Source: Sodiomyces alkalinus F11
Lineage: Eukaryota; Ascomycota; Sordariomycetes; Glomerellales; Plectosphaerellaceae
Direction of reading: 5' to 3'
Length of the DNA: 64,000 nucleotides
Assembly: GCF_003711515.1 (NCBI RefSeq)
Contig: NW_021167079.1
Location: forward strand, 7,470,048-7,534,047
Positions 21,801 through 35,070 of this stretch are shown here, piece by piece. The notes beneath the pieces were generated by a model, which had not been told where the DNA came from, ran no database searches, and saw only the letters and a program-made list of their open reading frames with translations. Position numbers and translations under genes: made by a program. The first letter of the stretch is position 1. Each line of letters begins with the position of its first letter.

Positions 21801-24800
21801 GGTTTCGAGCGCTGACTCCTACCACGAGGAGATTCAAGACCGACACCATGACTGAGAAACCCGCCCCAGACGGGTTGCCTCCCCAACCCTACCGCAATCG
21901 CATCTCCACACCTTTGTCTGACGTGCTCAAGACGGCAAGGAGCACTGGGACGTCCTTATTGGCTGTTACTCAGGCAATCTGGGCAATATCTCTGAGGCTT
22001 CTCCGAGGAGAATCAGACGTCTGTTTCGGAAACGTTTTGAGCGGTAGGACGATTCCCATCCATGGAATTCACCGACTTGCTTCGCCTTGCTTCAACACTA
22101 TCCCTCTCCGTACGGAAGTCTCCTCTTCAATGCTTGTCAATGAACTCTTGAGAGAACTGCAGAGCCTCAACTCGGATCTCCTGACCTACCAGTTCACCCC
22201 CTTGAGGCTCATCCAAAAGCTGGTCTCTTCACGCTCAGAGCCCCTTTTCGACACTATTCTTCTGCTTCAACCAACCCGACGAACACGAGATGCTTCAGTA
22301 TGGGAAGTGGTGGAAGATCGAGGGGCAATGGATGTGAGTTGCCGAACTGACATGGCGCATGAAATCTTCTGACTCCTGTTTCCCAACATGCTCAGGTACC
22401 CCTTGTATGTGAGATCGTACCGGATCCTGCAAATGACTCTGTTGAGGTCTGCCTCCATTCGACCGGGTAAGCAATACCACTGGTTTGTCACGAAGTTGAA
22501 GTACTGATCATGCATTCCAGTCGCGAATTTACACTAGACTCACTGCCCGCCCTTGCTGGGCTGGTAGGTCATGTTGCAGAACGCATAGTTCTCCACCCAG
22601 CCAGCATCATCCCAGAGAGGAGTGATCTCCCGAACGAGCTACAACTGAGCCTGCCAAAGCTCCCTACGATACAGCTACTAGATCAGGGGCTCGAGCCGAG
22701 AAAGAGCCATCCTCTCCCATTACGCCATCAGGACGAGGAAAACGAGGCCTGGACACCCCTCGAGAAGCGGATCCGGGCCGTGCTTTCGCAACTATCGGGA
22801 ACAGTTGAACAGCAAATTGGACGACATACGACAATCTTCCAGCTGGGGCTCGATAGTATCAATGCCGTTCAAGTTGCAGCCCTCTTGCGACAGGATGGCC
22901 TCAAAATCTCGGCCCTGGATGTAATGAGGCTCCCTAGCTGCGCAAGCCTTGCTGAAAAGGTGGCGCAGTCAGAGCGAGACGAATCGGAGTCTCAACCTCG
23001 TTACGATATCAAGGACTTCCAGGCATCCGTGACGACAACAGTTCAGAGGCGTGTACGGAATGTCTACGCAGTGGAAAAAGTCCTACCCTGCACGCCACTG
23101 CAGTGCGGCATGTTGGCCGACTTCATCCAGTCCCAGGGGCACGATTATTTCAACTATGTAGCTTTCGTCTTGCGAGATGGGATCACTCCGAGTGAGGTAC
23201 AAAATTCCTGGGCAAAGCTATTTCAACACCGGTTCATCTTAAGAACTGGGTTCACATCGGTCCAGAGTCCTCATACGACTTTTGCGATGGTTGTGTACTC
23301 ACCCAACATCCCCCTTCCGGTTGAAAGCTATTCGGGACAGGATAGGCCCTTCAACGAAGCAAAGTGGAAGCTCGACTCGGCTCATCGAGCTTTGAGATCT
23401 CTGGAACTTCCGCCGTGGAGGGTTGCCATTGCAGCTCAGGGCCACCAAACCACCATGTATCTCGCCATACACCATGCGCTGTATGATGCTGATTCGCTCC
23501 AAAGATTGCTGCATGATCTCGGTAGAGTTCTTAAAGGGCAAGAGCTCCAAGCAGAGACATGTCCCGAGGATGCCCTCTCTCTGATCCTCGGGGCGGCCTT
23601 GGATGACGGCGATTCCAAGCAGTACTGGGAGCAGATGGCTTCACGGACCACACTGAACAGGTTCCCTACCTTGACACCGCTGATAGAGAGGTCTGGACAG
23701 TTGCTCACCGAAGCATCAGTCTCCCGCCAGAGATTCTCGCAACTACAGCAATGTGCAAAGACGGCAGGTGTGTCTATTCAGTCTCTCATCCACGCAGCAT
23801 GGACTCGAGTCCTTGCCGCCTATGTTGGGGAGGATGACGTTGTTTTTGGCGCCGTTCTCTCGGGTAGGAATACACACATAAGTGATGCCTTTCTCCCTTG
23901 CATCAACACCGTTCCCATCATTGCCCGCAATGAGGCATCAAACGCTGACCTCATTGACCAAATGGCACGGTACAATACGCAACTCGCGGCACATCAATAT
24001 TCGCCTTTATCTCGAATCCAGAAGTGGCTGGGACACCCGAGTACTCGCCTTTTTGATACCTTGGTTGTCTATCAGAAGTTGTCCTCCAGCGTCCCCTCCG
24101 AATTACCTTGGAAAAAGGTTCACGATGAGGGCAGGCTAGACTACACCTTGTCTCTGGAGATCGAACCCTCCCTTGACGATACCATCGATGTAAGAATATC
24201 CTTTCGGACAGATGTACTGCCGCGAGATCAAGCCATCGTCATTCTGCACCAATTCGATGCGATACTCGAAGACCTCGCCCAATACCCCACCGCCACTGAG
24301 AGTGAACTCTGGCGACGACATCCTGAACTGATGTCCATCAGCCCGCCAGTGGAACCCGAAATTCCCTCATCCGAGGTGTTCCTGCATGAATCCGTCGAAA
24401 CGGCAGCGCGTCAGACGCCGACCCGGGTTGCCCTGGAGTTTGTGACGGGGTTCCAAGGCGAGATCCCGCAGAAAGAGAGCTGGACGTTCCAGGACCTCGA
24501 TCACATGGGCAACAGGGTCGCCAACTTGCTGGCTTCACGTGTAACTGGCCGCGGCATTGTTGCTCTTCACTTCGACAAGTGCCCGGAGGCATTCTTCTCT
24601 ATTCTCGGTGTGCTGAAAGCGGGCTGTGCGTTCCTCGCCCTTGATCCATCGGCCCCGAAGGCCCGGAAAAAGTTCATCCTCGAAGACTCGAAAGCCGTTG
24701 CTCTCCTCGTCCAAAGCGACTCGTTGGATTTTCGGCCGTCGCAACCAGTGATCCAGGTCGGCTCGATGTCATTGGCACAGGCGTCTCAGGAGCCAGTGCA

Positions 24801-27800
24801 TCTTGATCCTCCTCTGCACAAGACAGACACTTGTTACTGCCTCTACACTTCAGGCACAACGGGTACACCCAAAGGATGCGAGATCACGCATGAGAACACC
24901 GTCCAGGCCATGAAGGCTTTCCAGCGTCTCTTCGAGGGACACTGGGACGACGACTCGAAGTGGCTTCAATTTGCGTCGTTCCATTTCGACGTCTCGGTCT
25001 TAGAGCAGTATTGGAGTTGGTCTGTCGGCATCCCACTCATTGCGGCACCCAGAGACCTGATTCTCGACGACATTGCGGCCACCATTCGACGTCTGGAGAT
25101 TACCCATCTTGATCTCACACCAAGTCTGGCGCGTCTTCTAGATCCGAAAGACGTACCTAGTCTTGGCAAGGGCGTCTTTATCACGGGAGGCGAAGCTCTC
25201 AAACAGGAGATCCTGGATGTCTGGGGACCTCAGGAGGTCATCTACAACGCATACGGGCCGACCGAAGCCACAATCGGCGTCACCATGTACCAGCGAGTAC
25301 CGCAGAATGGGCGCGCCTCCAATATCGGACGGCAGTTTGACAACGTGGGGTCATATGTCTTCCATCCTGGAACCGAGATCCCTGTCCTAAGCGGTGCAGT
25401 GGGCGAGCTCTGTGTCTCCGGAAAGCTCGTTGGTAAGGGGTATCTCAATCGGCCAGAGCTCACGGCAGAACGGTTCCCAAACCTCAAGGAGTTCAACGAG
25501 AGGGTCTATCGCACGGGTGACCTTGTTCGACGTCTACATAACGGTTGTTTCGATTTCCTTGGCCGCTCCGATGATCAAGTCAAGCTCCGAGGACAGAGAC
25601 TGGAGATTGGAGAAATCAACCACGCCATTCGAAGCGGCGTGACGGATATTCATGATGTCGCCACCATGGTTTCCAAGCATCCCAAGGTCGATAAGGACTT
25701 GCTTGTTTCGTTTGTCACCTCTGGCCAGGCTCCCCATCCAGGATCGACGCTGGAGGTGCGCAACGGACCCCTGACGTCTGAGCTGCGGCAGTCGGTTCTG
25801 CGAGCGTGTCGAGACAAGCTGCCTGGATACATGGTGCCCTCCCACATCTTTGAAATCTCCTACATTCCGCTGTCTGTCAACAACAAAGCGGACATGAAGA
25901 CCTTAACCCAGCTATTCAAGTCCTTGTCTCCAGAGCACTTGCTTCAGCTTTCACAAGTACCGAGGAGGACATCCGACGCGCCGCAAACCGATATCCAGCG
26001 GGCTGTGTTATCGGTGATCCGAGAGTTCACTGGTCTCTCCGGAGATGTGATGTCACTATCCAGTAACCTGTTCCAACTTGGGCTCGATTCGATTTCTTCT
26101 CTCCGCCTCGGGGCCCTCTTCCGAGATAGGGGGTCCATCACCGTCTCGCCGTCTACGATACTACGCAACCCCGTTTTGTCTGACCTCGCGGAGGCTCTGA
26201 GCACCCACCGGACTACTGACAATATCGGTGCAACCCAAGAAGCCAAACAACGTATTCAGGCCTTTGGTCATCGCTTCCGCATCTTCGTCCTCCAGGAGCT
26301 TCGTCTTGATCAAGACGACATCGAATACATCGCGCCGTGCACTCCGCTACAAGAAGGCATGCTTTCTCGATCCTTGAGCCAGGCCGACGAGGCCTATTTT
26401 GTTACATTCCGATTACAACTTCAGGAAATGGTCTCTCTTGACCGGCTCCGAATGGCCTGGGAGAAGCTAGTGTCCTCTCATTCCATTCTTCGGACGCGGT
26501 TTGTCGAGACTCCGAGTGGTTTCGCCCAGGCTGCCATCCGTTCAACCTGCTTCGAGTGGGATGACTTTGTCCTTGACGACGGTCATGAGGATGATGTCGA
26601 TACCGTCGTGTCACAATCGCGAAGTCGCTGGATAGAGAGGAACCGCCAAAGCGTCACTGCCCCTTTGAAATTCCTTTCTGTTCATCGCCCGGGTGGGCGG
26701 CAGCTTGTCGTTCATATTTTCCACGGCCTCTACGACGGAATAAGTTTCGACTCGATGCTCAAGTGGGTGGCCAAGGAATACTCGGGACAACAACATTCGA
26801 TGGTTGCCCCTTTCGTTGATGCCCTTCCTCATGGCCCGCTTCGGAACTTCGACTTCTCTCGTTCTTTCTGGTCCAAACACCTCGGGAACTGTTCTTTCGA
26901 AGCACTCCCAAAGACGATGAGAGGAGCTGGCAATCATGTATCTGTTCGTCGCACGTTCGCGGCTGATGGACTGGACGTGGTGCGCAAGCAGAGCAACACA
27001 ACTATGCAGAGCATTGTTCTTGGACTCTGGTCAACGATCCTTGGAAGGTGCTTTACCGTAGGAGCTGCGACTGGGGTTGTCATCTCGGGACGAGCCATTG
27101 ACATCCGCCAGTCTGAGGATATCATCGGGCCCTTGTTCAATACGCTCCCGTTCTATGCTGATGTCAAGCACCATAACTGGGAAAGTCTGGTAAAACGATG
27201 TCATGACTATCTTACGACGACTCTGGAGTTCCAGCACACGCCTCTTCGCAGCATTCAAAAGTGGTGCTCAGGCGGACGAGCTGTTTTCGATAACCTCTTC
27301 GTGTTCCAGGTTGATCCGGCAACTACCCCAGAAACCGACTATCCCTGGACGGTTGTTGATGACTTTGCGGCGTCCGACTATCCGTTGGCATTCGAAGCCA
27401 CTCTCGAGGCCGATAATACGCTACACATCCATATTGCGGCCCACGATAACCTGAGAACTGAACCCGACTTAGAAGTGCTGATCGATGAAATTGGCGAGAT
27501 CCTTACCCTTGTTACCACGGGAGACGTTGGAAAATTATCCCCGGGGTCTGAGGCATTGTCAGATGAAGGCTCGCCGTTCACTTCTCCGAATACGACAAAC
27601 CCGAGTTCGACCGACAGCTTTACCTCTCCTTCGACGGATATCAGCCCACCGGAACTGGCCATTTCAATCTTTGAGTGGACGGAACCATGCTTAACACTCC
27701 GGAAAGAGATAGCGGCGCTTGCCAAACTGCCCGTGGAAAGCGTATCGGAGCACTCTCCCATGCTTGAGCTGGGACTGGACAGCATCGACCTGGTCAGTCT

Positions 27801-30800
27801 TTCAGCGCGGCTCAAGAAGCAGGGACTTGGCATCACCACGTCTCAGCTCGTAAAATCACGGACCATCGCGGAGATGTCGAAGATTCTAGGACATGCGCAG
27901 GTGGTGGGAGAAGGAGGGAAGGCCGGCGTCGCATTTGATGAACTGAAGGTCCAACTTTGGGAGGCTGTTGGGTCAAGCGGGCTCAACATTGACATGGCTA
28001 CTGTTGAGGCCGTGTTGCCGCCCACTCCGTTACAAGAGTCGATGATGGCCGACATGCTCGAGTCTGACTTTGAGAGATACTTCAACCACGACATTCTTGA
28101 AGTTGCGAGCCATGTTAATGTTCAGATGCTCTCTGACGCCTGGCTGAAGGTTGTACAGCGATCACCCATACTGCGGACAACGTTTGTACAACTCGAGAAC
28201 GTCCAAGTACAGCAGACCTTTTGCCAGGTTGTCCTCAAGGAACTACCGCCTAGGATTCGATCTTGTCCGTTTGCGGACAAGGAGGATATCGACAGCGTCA
28301 TCTCAGAGCATCGACAGTATATCAGGGAGCAGAAAGGCAGGCGGGGGCTTCTGCAGCTCACCTTCGCGGAGGCCAAGGGCCACACATGTCTTGTTCTGTC
28401 CATGGCTCATGTTCTTTATGACGGATGGTCGCTTGCTCTGCTCCACCAGGACGTGGCAGCAGCGTATCAAGACATCATCATTGAACGTCCACCGGTGGAG
28501 CCCACGTTGCGACTCCTGCTGGACTCTGCAGACGACCAGTGCCGCAGATTCTGGACGCAGTATCTCACGGGTGGGCGCCCTTCGCTAGTACCGGAATCAC
28601 CGTCAACGCGCGAGTCCACGGCAGGGCGGCGTGCACATTTCGCGGAAGCAGCGTCGACAGTTGACCTCGGGAAGGTGTTGTCGTTTTGTCGAGAAAACGC
28701 ACTCAGTCTCCAGGTGGTGGGCCAGGCATGTTGGTCAGCCGTGCTTGCCAGTCGGCTATCTGCCTTGGACGTGGTATTCGGCGTCGTCCTCTCCGGCCGA
28801 GATACGGAGGAGGCGCAGGGCGTCATGTTCCCGACAATGAATACGGTGGCGGTTCGGTGCGTGCTGCACGGCTCGGCGAGGTCGTTTCTAGGCTACCTGC
28901 AAGAGACTATGGCGGATATTCACCAGCACCAGAGGTACCCCCTCCGGCAGGCGCAGGTTGCAGCCAAGCAGACACCGGGGAGACTTTTCAACACGCTTTT
29001 CCTTCTCCAGAAACAGCCCGAAGCCGGTGTTTCTCCCGCCGGGCAGGAGAAGGTTCCACTACTTACATCTGTGGGTGGCTCTGCGACAGCCGACTTTGCC
29101 ATCTCGGTAGAATTGGAAGCCGTGGGCAATGGCGGCCTCATCTGGCGAGTTGCTGGCCAGGACTCATTCGTCGGACAAGACGACGTAACGCAGATCCTCC
29201 ACCAGCTTGACAGAGTGATGGAGTACTTTATCGAGCCGGTGGACCAAAACCTGCTGCAGTTCCAGGGAGGTCAGATTTCAATCTGTGGACTCCCCCCTTT
29301 TACCATGGACGACGGCACACGATCAGGAAATGGCCCAGAGCTTTCGTCGCCGGCGGAGGGAAACCGGACTGTCGAAGATACTCCCTGGTCTGAAACCGAA
29401 ACTGCCATACGAGCTGTGGTTGCGGAGGTGGCAGGAATCCCGACAGAAGCGGTCTGCAAGGGGGCCACATGCTACCAACTTGGCTTGGATTCCATCAGCA
29501 CCATCAAAGTGTCTTCCATCCTTCGGAAGCGAGGAATCCATTTAGGCGTCCGACAACTTCTCGCAGCGTCGTCGGTCTCAAGCATGGCTACCATGGCTGA
29601 CAAAGCGGCTGCTGCTGGCGGGGCTGCGTCCGACAACGACCACAAGCGGCAAGAATGCGACATTCCAGATCGAATCAACGTCCGCGACATACTCGAAGAG
29701 GCTGGTTTAGACAACGACCAGGTCGATGAGGTCTTCCCGGCGCTCCCTATGCAGGTGTACATGATGACAGCGTGGCAAAACTCCCACGGCCAGGTCTTCT
29801 ACCCCGAGTTCAAGTATCGAGTCTGCATCCCGGTAACGCTCGACGCGCTGCGATCGGCTTGGTCGAGGCTCGTCGGGATGGAGCGTATGCTTCGGACGTG
29901 TCTCGTGGCGACGGAAGATCGGGAGCTGCCATTCTTGCAGGCTCTCTTGAAGCCAGACGCCCATGGATCTCTTCTTCCCTCACCAGTTGTAATGCCTGGG
30001 TCGGACCACAAAGTCGAAGAAGCAGCCGACGCGGCTTGTGGGCCTCTGGTGCGTCTGGGGCTTACTCCGCGAGATGATGGCCTCTGGGAAGTCCGGCTGC
30101 GGATACATCACGCACTTTATGATGCCGTTAGCTTGGCGCAGGTGATGCGGAGGTTCGGTGAGCTCCTGGCAGAGAATGATGATGAAGGAATGGCCAGCAC
30201 GTCGAAAATGAGTACATGGAAAAGGTTCGTGGCGCATCACTCGTCTCCAGACGTCCAGGCGTCCCGGCGTGAGTTTTGGACGGAGTACCTGGGTGGTATT
30301 CGCAACGCCGTCGATGAAAGGGCTGGAGGTCCGTCGCGGAGGGTTTCTTGCTTCAGGAGGTCGGCCGTCGCGGACGTGGCAGGACTGTATACAGCGTGCT
30401 CCCAGTCAGGGATTGGACTTCCGTCGCTCCTCTTCGCCGCGGTTGCCAAGGTACTACATGGCCAAGGTGGCGGCAGACGCAAAGACAAAGATGTGGTGTT
30501 GGGGATCTATTATGCCAACCGGAACTGGAACAACGACGGCGACGACGAAAACGACCACGGGCTGGAGGCTGGTTCTTATCCGACCCTCAACCTGCTTCCG
30601 GTCAAGGTATCCATGGAGGGAAGTCCAAGTCTGATGCGCGTGGCGGAGCAGATCCAGAGGGACCTCCATCTGATTACGTCGCCCGTCAACGCAACGGTGG
30701 GGTTGTGGGAAGTCAAGGACTGGACGGGGGTGACGGTTGACGTGTTTGTCAACTTTATCAATACGCCTCTCGAGGGTGGAAGATCAGACTTGGAGACTAC

Positions 30801-31139
30801 GTGGATTGAGCAGGTGTCGGGTGCCGGGCCAGACATGGAAGAGGCGGAAGACAGGGCGGCCGAGACGACTCAGACGAGAGAGTGGGATTCGTTGTGCGTG
30901 AAGAAGAATGCAGTCCGGGACGCATTTCCGGTGAGTTCCATTCATCGGCTTGGATGCGATACAGAGATGCAGGATGCTGACATCTTATGCCTTGATTCTA
31001 GGAGAGTGTTGACGTGGAGGCATCAGTCAGGGAGGGGGCATTGGATCTCGGGGTGTTTGGACCCGAGTCCCGCATTTCTTGGGTTGGTGTTGAGGAGTTG
31101 GTTGACCGGATTGGACTTATGCTTATTGACAGTGACTAG
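15864..31139 (+). CDS. sidC: Ferrichrome/ferricrocin-type nonribosomal peptide synthetase (SidC/NPS2-like)
   Basis: Six exons: 15864-16936, 17009-20127, 20193-22333, 22396-22466, 22521-30930 and 31002-31139. All are GT-AG and phase-consistent, giving about 4983 residues. Domains in order with approximate residues: A1 50-560, T1 (Ser near 604), C1 685-1110, A2 1110-1616, T2 (1680), C2 1753-2135, T3 (2244), C3 2321-2741, A3 2751-3271, T4 (3324), C4 3401-3804, T5 (3888), C5 3964-4368, T6 (4458), C6 4534-4983. Every T domain keeps the G-[LV]-D-S phosphopantetheine serine. There is no thioesterase; a terminal C domain would cyclise, as in fungal ferrichrome synthetases. Ten-residue A-domain codes read by alignment to GrsA are DVFELIMIHK, DVFSVAGNIK and DVLDIGAIGK (final Lys assumed); the third resembles those for N5-acyl-N5-hydroxyornithine. 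The start could also be the Met at 15942. Confidence 0.93.
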
Positions 31140-31649
31140 TCGAAGGAAATTGCAGGTGATGATGGCGTTGGAATTGGAATTCTAAGAGCAATGTCGATAT
31201 TAGCTTGACACAGGTCGTTGGTTCATCGCGTCTGGGAATCGCATCAAGTTCGGGTTATTATTACTCCGGGCTCCGTAAAAGGGGCTGGCAGAGGTACCTT
31301 GGTAGAGGTCGTTTAGTAATCCGGCTTTAAGTTGACTGGTACCTTAAGATTGCGGAATATCCGAAAAGCCGGCAGGCCGAAGGGAAAAAAATCATCACAA
31401 GCTCCATCAATCGTCCACCTCGACGCCGTCCATGTCCTCCCATGTCATTCATTCCCATCTCCATCTCCATCTCCATCTCCATCCCCGTCACTAATATCAA
31501 CATCACCGCCACGCCTGGTTAAGCGTCCCGCGTCCTCCCCCGTCGAGTTCGTTTTTTTTTTTTTTCTTTTCTTCGCCTCGCTTTTTCCCCGTCTCGACTC
31601 TTCTCGTCCATCCAATCGTTCAGCTCTCCTCTTACTACAACAGCCAGCC
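31140..31649. other. Intergenic region upstream of Tim17 gene
   Basis: Contains a (CCATCT)n repeat at 31454-31484 and a poly(T) tract at about 31551-31565 in the presumed leader of the Tim17 gene. No gene recognised. Confidence 0.5.
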
Positions 31650-32386
31650 ATGGATCACACCCGAGACCCCTGCCCTTGGGTTATTCTCAATGACTTTGGC
31701 GGTGCTTTCGCCATGGGCGTACGTTCTTCTACTTCCCCCGGCATCCCATCTCGACTCTTATCATCGACAATCATCGCACTACTCCCCCAGGGGATGGGCA
31801 CTTTGTCGCTTGCTGCGATTATATCCCATTGATGCGAAAAAAAGAAAAAAAAAAAGAAAAGAAAAAAAAAACTAACTATGTATCCCCTTCTAGGCCATCG
31901 GCGGCACAGTATGGCACGGTATCAAGGGATTCCGCAATTCCCCCTACGGCGAGCGAAGGATCGGCGCCATCACGGCCATCAAGATGCGCGCCCCCGTCCT
32001 CGGCGGCAACTTTGGCGTCTTCGGCGGTCTCTTCGGCACCTTTGACTGTGCCGTCAAGGGCATCAGGAAGAAGGAGGACCCGTGGAACTCGATCATCACG
32101 GGTTTCTTGACCGGTGGTGCGCTCGCCATTCGTGGTGGTTACAAGGCTGCCCGGAACGGTGCTATTGGTTGCGCCATCCTGCTCGGTGTCATCGAGGGTG
32201 TCGGTATCGGGTTCCAGAAGATGTTTGCGGGAAGCACCAAGCTGGAGGTGAGTTTGGCATTCGTTTGATTCTTTTTTCTTTCTTTTTTTCTGGTCGAAAG
32301 TTGCGAAATTGAACCCTGGGCTAACTCGCTGGGTGATGCAGCTCCCTCAACCACCTCCTTCTCAACAAGAACATCAACTGGCTTAA
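31650..32386 (+). CDS. TIM17: Mitochondrial inner membrane translocase subunit Tim17
   Basis: Three exons: 31650-31718, 31894-32247 and 32342-32386, 155 residues. It begins [20 protein letters not shown] and continues [17 protein letters not shown], then [38 protein letters not shown] and a fourth hydrophobic segment, [18 protein letters not shown]. This is the Tim17 pattern of four membrane segments with Gly-rich faces. Tim17 is a core part of the TIM23 presequence translocase. The short third exon supplies a Pro/Gln-rich tail. The first intron is purine-rich (about 31836-31870), which is unusual on the coding strand. Confidence 0.95.
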
Positions 32387-32979
32387 ACAATGGCCGATGC
32401 AACCTAATGAATGCCCTTGATATTCACAACTCTTTTCCAAGACGACACCGGCAGGCGTAACCTGCAAACGACCCGACACGACATGACCCGATAACCGAGT
32501 CTCACCCACCCCTCTCTACGTCTGCTCTCTACGTCCACTTTTTTTTCTCCAGTCTCCCTGCCACGCGCGGCTCGACTCTTGTGTTCAGTATCACACGACG
32601 AATTTAATCTCTCAACCAAACCAATTACCATTTGCATACCAGGCAGGGCGTTCCATGTATTATAGATTGATGGGCAGGAACGGCGATTGTATAACAAGCA
32701 GCATCATGAAAAGTGCTGACCGAAGGAACGGACGTTCCCGACGCGGAAGAAGAGGCGACGACGACGGAGACACTTTCTCTCTAGCCGCCAAGAGGGCTGC
32801 TGATGTACGAGGACAGAACAGGAGATGAAATGGTGGTCTTCTCGGTTAGCCCAACTCCTAACGTAGCCAGGCGAATGGGTGGTATAGAAATCTTCGTTCT
32901 AGTGCATTTTCCGCTCTCGTCTCTCGTCTTTCGTCTCTCGTCTCTCACCTCTCGCACTCTCTACGTTGCCCCTATTCCT
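32387..32979. other. Convergent 3' intergenic region
   Basis: Lies between the stop codons of the Tim17 and asparaginase genes. It contains low-complexity CTCGTCT repeats around 32918-32955. No gene recognised. Confidence 0.5.
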
Positions 32980-34648
32980 CTATATTGCTCCCGTTTCGAA
33001 AACACACTTATTGCTAACCCAGTCAGTCACCTCCTCTACCGCCTCCTCCAGCTGCCGAATCGAAGGTTCAGACACCTCCCCGTCTCTCCAAATCCTTGCC
33101 CTGGCCCGGCCATCATCGTCAATCCAAGCCCGGAACATGCCTCCACAGTTGAAATCCTGCAGAACCTCCGACGCCGCCCCGACAATGTCGCCGTGCGCAT
33201 CGCGAAGTACCGTGGACTCTATACCGATCATCCCGCCCTGGCCTTCACCCGTCGTCCCCCATCGGTCCTCTGCGCTGCGCTGCAGTTCGCCCGCGGGACC
33301 CGTCACGGCCGTCAAAGCCTGGGCACTGGGTTCGGGTTTCCACTGCGCTCGTGCCGCCACGCTCCTCACGGCGGCTGTGCGCAGGAACGAGTCCCCGTTT
33401 CCCGTGCCGGATGCGCCGAACGACCTTGTCGAGGTGATCTGGGGTGACGGGACGGGGCCATATGATGTCCAGGGGGTCCAGGGAGAAGGGAGGCAATCGG
33501 CCAGGAACCAGCGCAAGGCGCCGCCCAAGGCGACAGCCCCGAGGGACGTGTGATGCATCCAATCACGACCCATCTCGCCACCTCTTCCCGACATTGTTTC
33601 TTTTATCGGCTCATCGTCGTCCCACTCGCCAGCCCAAAACCCAGCCCCGACCGTGGGGGTATCCCCAATCCGCCCCGTCAACTTGTTCGTCAGGCCGCCG
33701 GTACTCGTGGCTACGCAAACGACGCCGTCTTCGTCTAGCGCCACCGCTCCACACGTCCCCTGGGGGAGGTATTCATCCGCACTCCACGTAGCCGCCACCC
33801 CTCGTCCGCGTCCCCCTTCTTCTGCCTTCTCCCGTTCCAGAGCGCGCCGATGCTCCTGCCACCGTCGGTCCGTGAAAAAGTATTTATCGTCCACGAGCGC
33901 CAGCCCGTACCTCTCGGCCAGGGTAGCCGTCAACTCGACGCCGTGGAGGTGGGTATGTCCCTGAGCGGACGGGATGTCTAGCGGTGGTGGCGGTGGCGGT
34001 GGTGGTGGTGTTGGCTGCTCTCCTCCTATTCCTTCCCCTCGGTTTCTTTTGTCTCCTTCACCTTCAACAATGCCACTCCCGTGCGGTCGAAGGTCTTGGT
34101 CGCCGTGCTCCAGCATCGCCTTGGCGAGGAGGATGGGGTTCCGCACGGTCCGGATGCCGGAGACGCCGACGCAGCGCTTGGCGCGGCCGCGGGATACCAT
34201 GACGCTGGCTTCGAGCTCGATAACGCCGTCGCGCGTGAAGACGGCGCCGCGGCCGCTATTGTAGAGGGGGTCGTCTTCGAGGAGGGTTACGGCGTAGGCT
34301 GCTGTTTCGAGGGCGGAGGGGAGGCGTGGTGGCTGTGGTTGGATGTTGGACGAGGAGCGGGGAGACTGCGAGTCGGGTTGTATGGGTGTTGTCATGTAGG
34401 CATTTGCTTTACACACCTAGTTCGGGGGAAGTCAGATGAAGACGGTTAGTAAGGTGATATGAAGAGACACGAAAGAGAAATCTGAAAGAAGAGCGGAGGA
34501 CGAGACACACGATGGAGAGGAGAGAGGCGCGATATTGACGATATTGTGCGGGAGGGAGATTGGCGGGCGTGATGTTTCCTGCGCCGCCATGGATGATGAG
34601 GCGCGGTTTGATTCTGGGCCCTGGCGCTGCTTGGGGTTTATATTCCAT
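32980..34648 (-). CDS. Type-2 asparaginase / isoaspartyl peptidase-like Ntn hydrolase
   Basis: Two exons, 34511-34648 and 32980-34416, about 524 residues. The N-terminus reads RLIIHGGAGNITP, the usual opening strand of the family, followed by DDPLYNSGRGAVFTRDG and ELEASVMV. The autocatalytic site is visible: the nucleophile Thr in QGTCGAVALDEDG, followed by ATSTGGLTNKLTGRIGDTP and GAGFWAG. Enzymes of this fold are made as a proenzyme, cleave themselves just before the Thr and hydrolyse asparagine or isoaspartyl peptides. A Gly/Pro-rich stretch (PPPPPPPPP near 33990) and low-complexity inserts make this protein longer than bacterial relatives. The exact substrate cannot be told from sequence. 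Confidence 0.88.
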
Positions 34649-35070
34649 CTTCTGTAATGACGGGCGAAAGAAAAGAAACTCTGACTGGTTAATGATCTAG
34701 AGCGAGAACAACATTTGACACTATATGCGAGACGACATGGTGGGAGGCTGGGAGCATCGCGAATCCGCTGCTCTCGCCCCAAGGTAGTCGATAAGCCTGA
34801 TAAGGCTGATAACGATAAGAGCAGAAGATAAGATAACAAAACGCCGATGCCGGAGTTCCTACGGGTGTACCCTCGTACCAAGACTTGCATCGTATAACAG
34901 TACGGAAGGACTCATTCCCTGGACTCCAAGAGATCATCAACATCAATCATACGACGAGTAAAGAGAAAAATATCTCCTATTCCACGTAATGGGTATCTAT
35001 ATTTACAAGCATTTCCTTTTGTTCATCACCGGCCAAACCAATGTTACCGCTTGCTTCCCAGACTATGCCG
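34649..35070. other. Intergenic region
   Basis: Upstream of the asparaginase gene and downstream of the Dug2-like gene, both on the minus strand. It contains a TGATAAGGCTGATAACGATAAG cluster at about 34797-34818 with several GATAA cores but no full ATCWGATAA. No gene recognised. Confidence 0.45.

Noticed and set aside
34797..34818. GATAA cluster upstream of the asparaginase gene
   Set aside because: Generic GATA cores without the iron-type flanks. Could serve a nitrogen GATA factor, but nothing more can be said.
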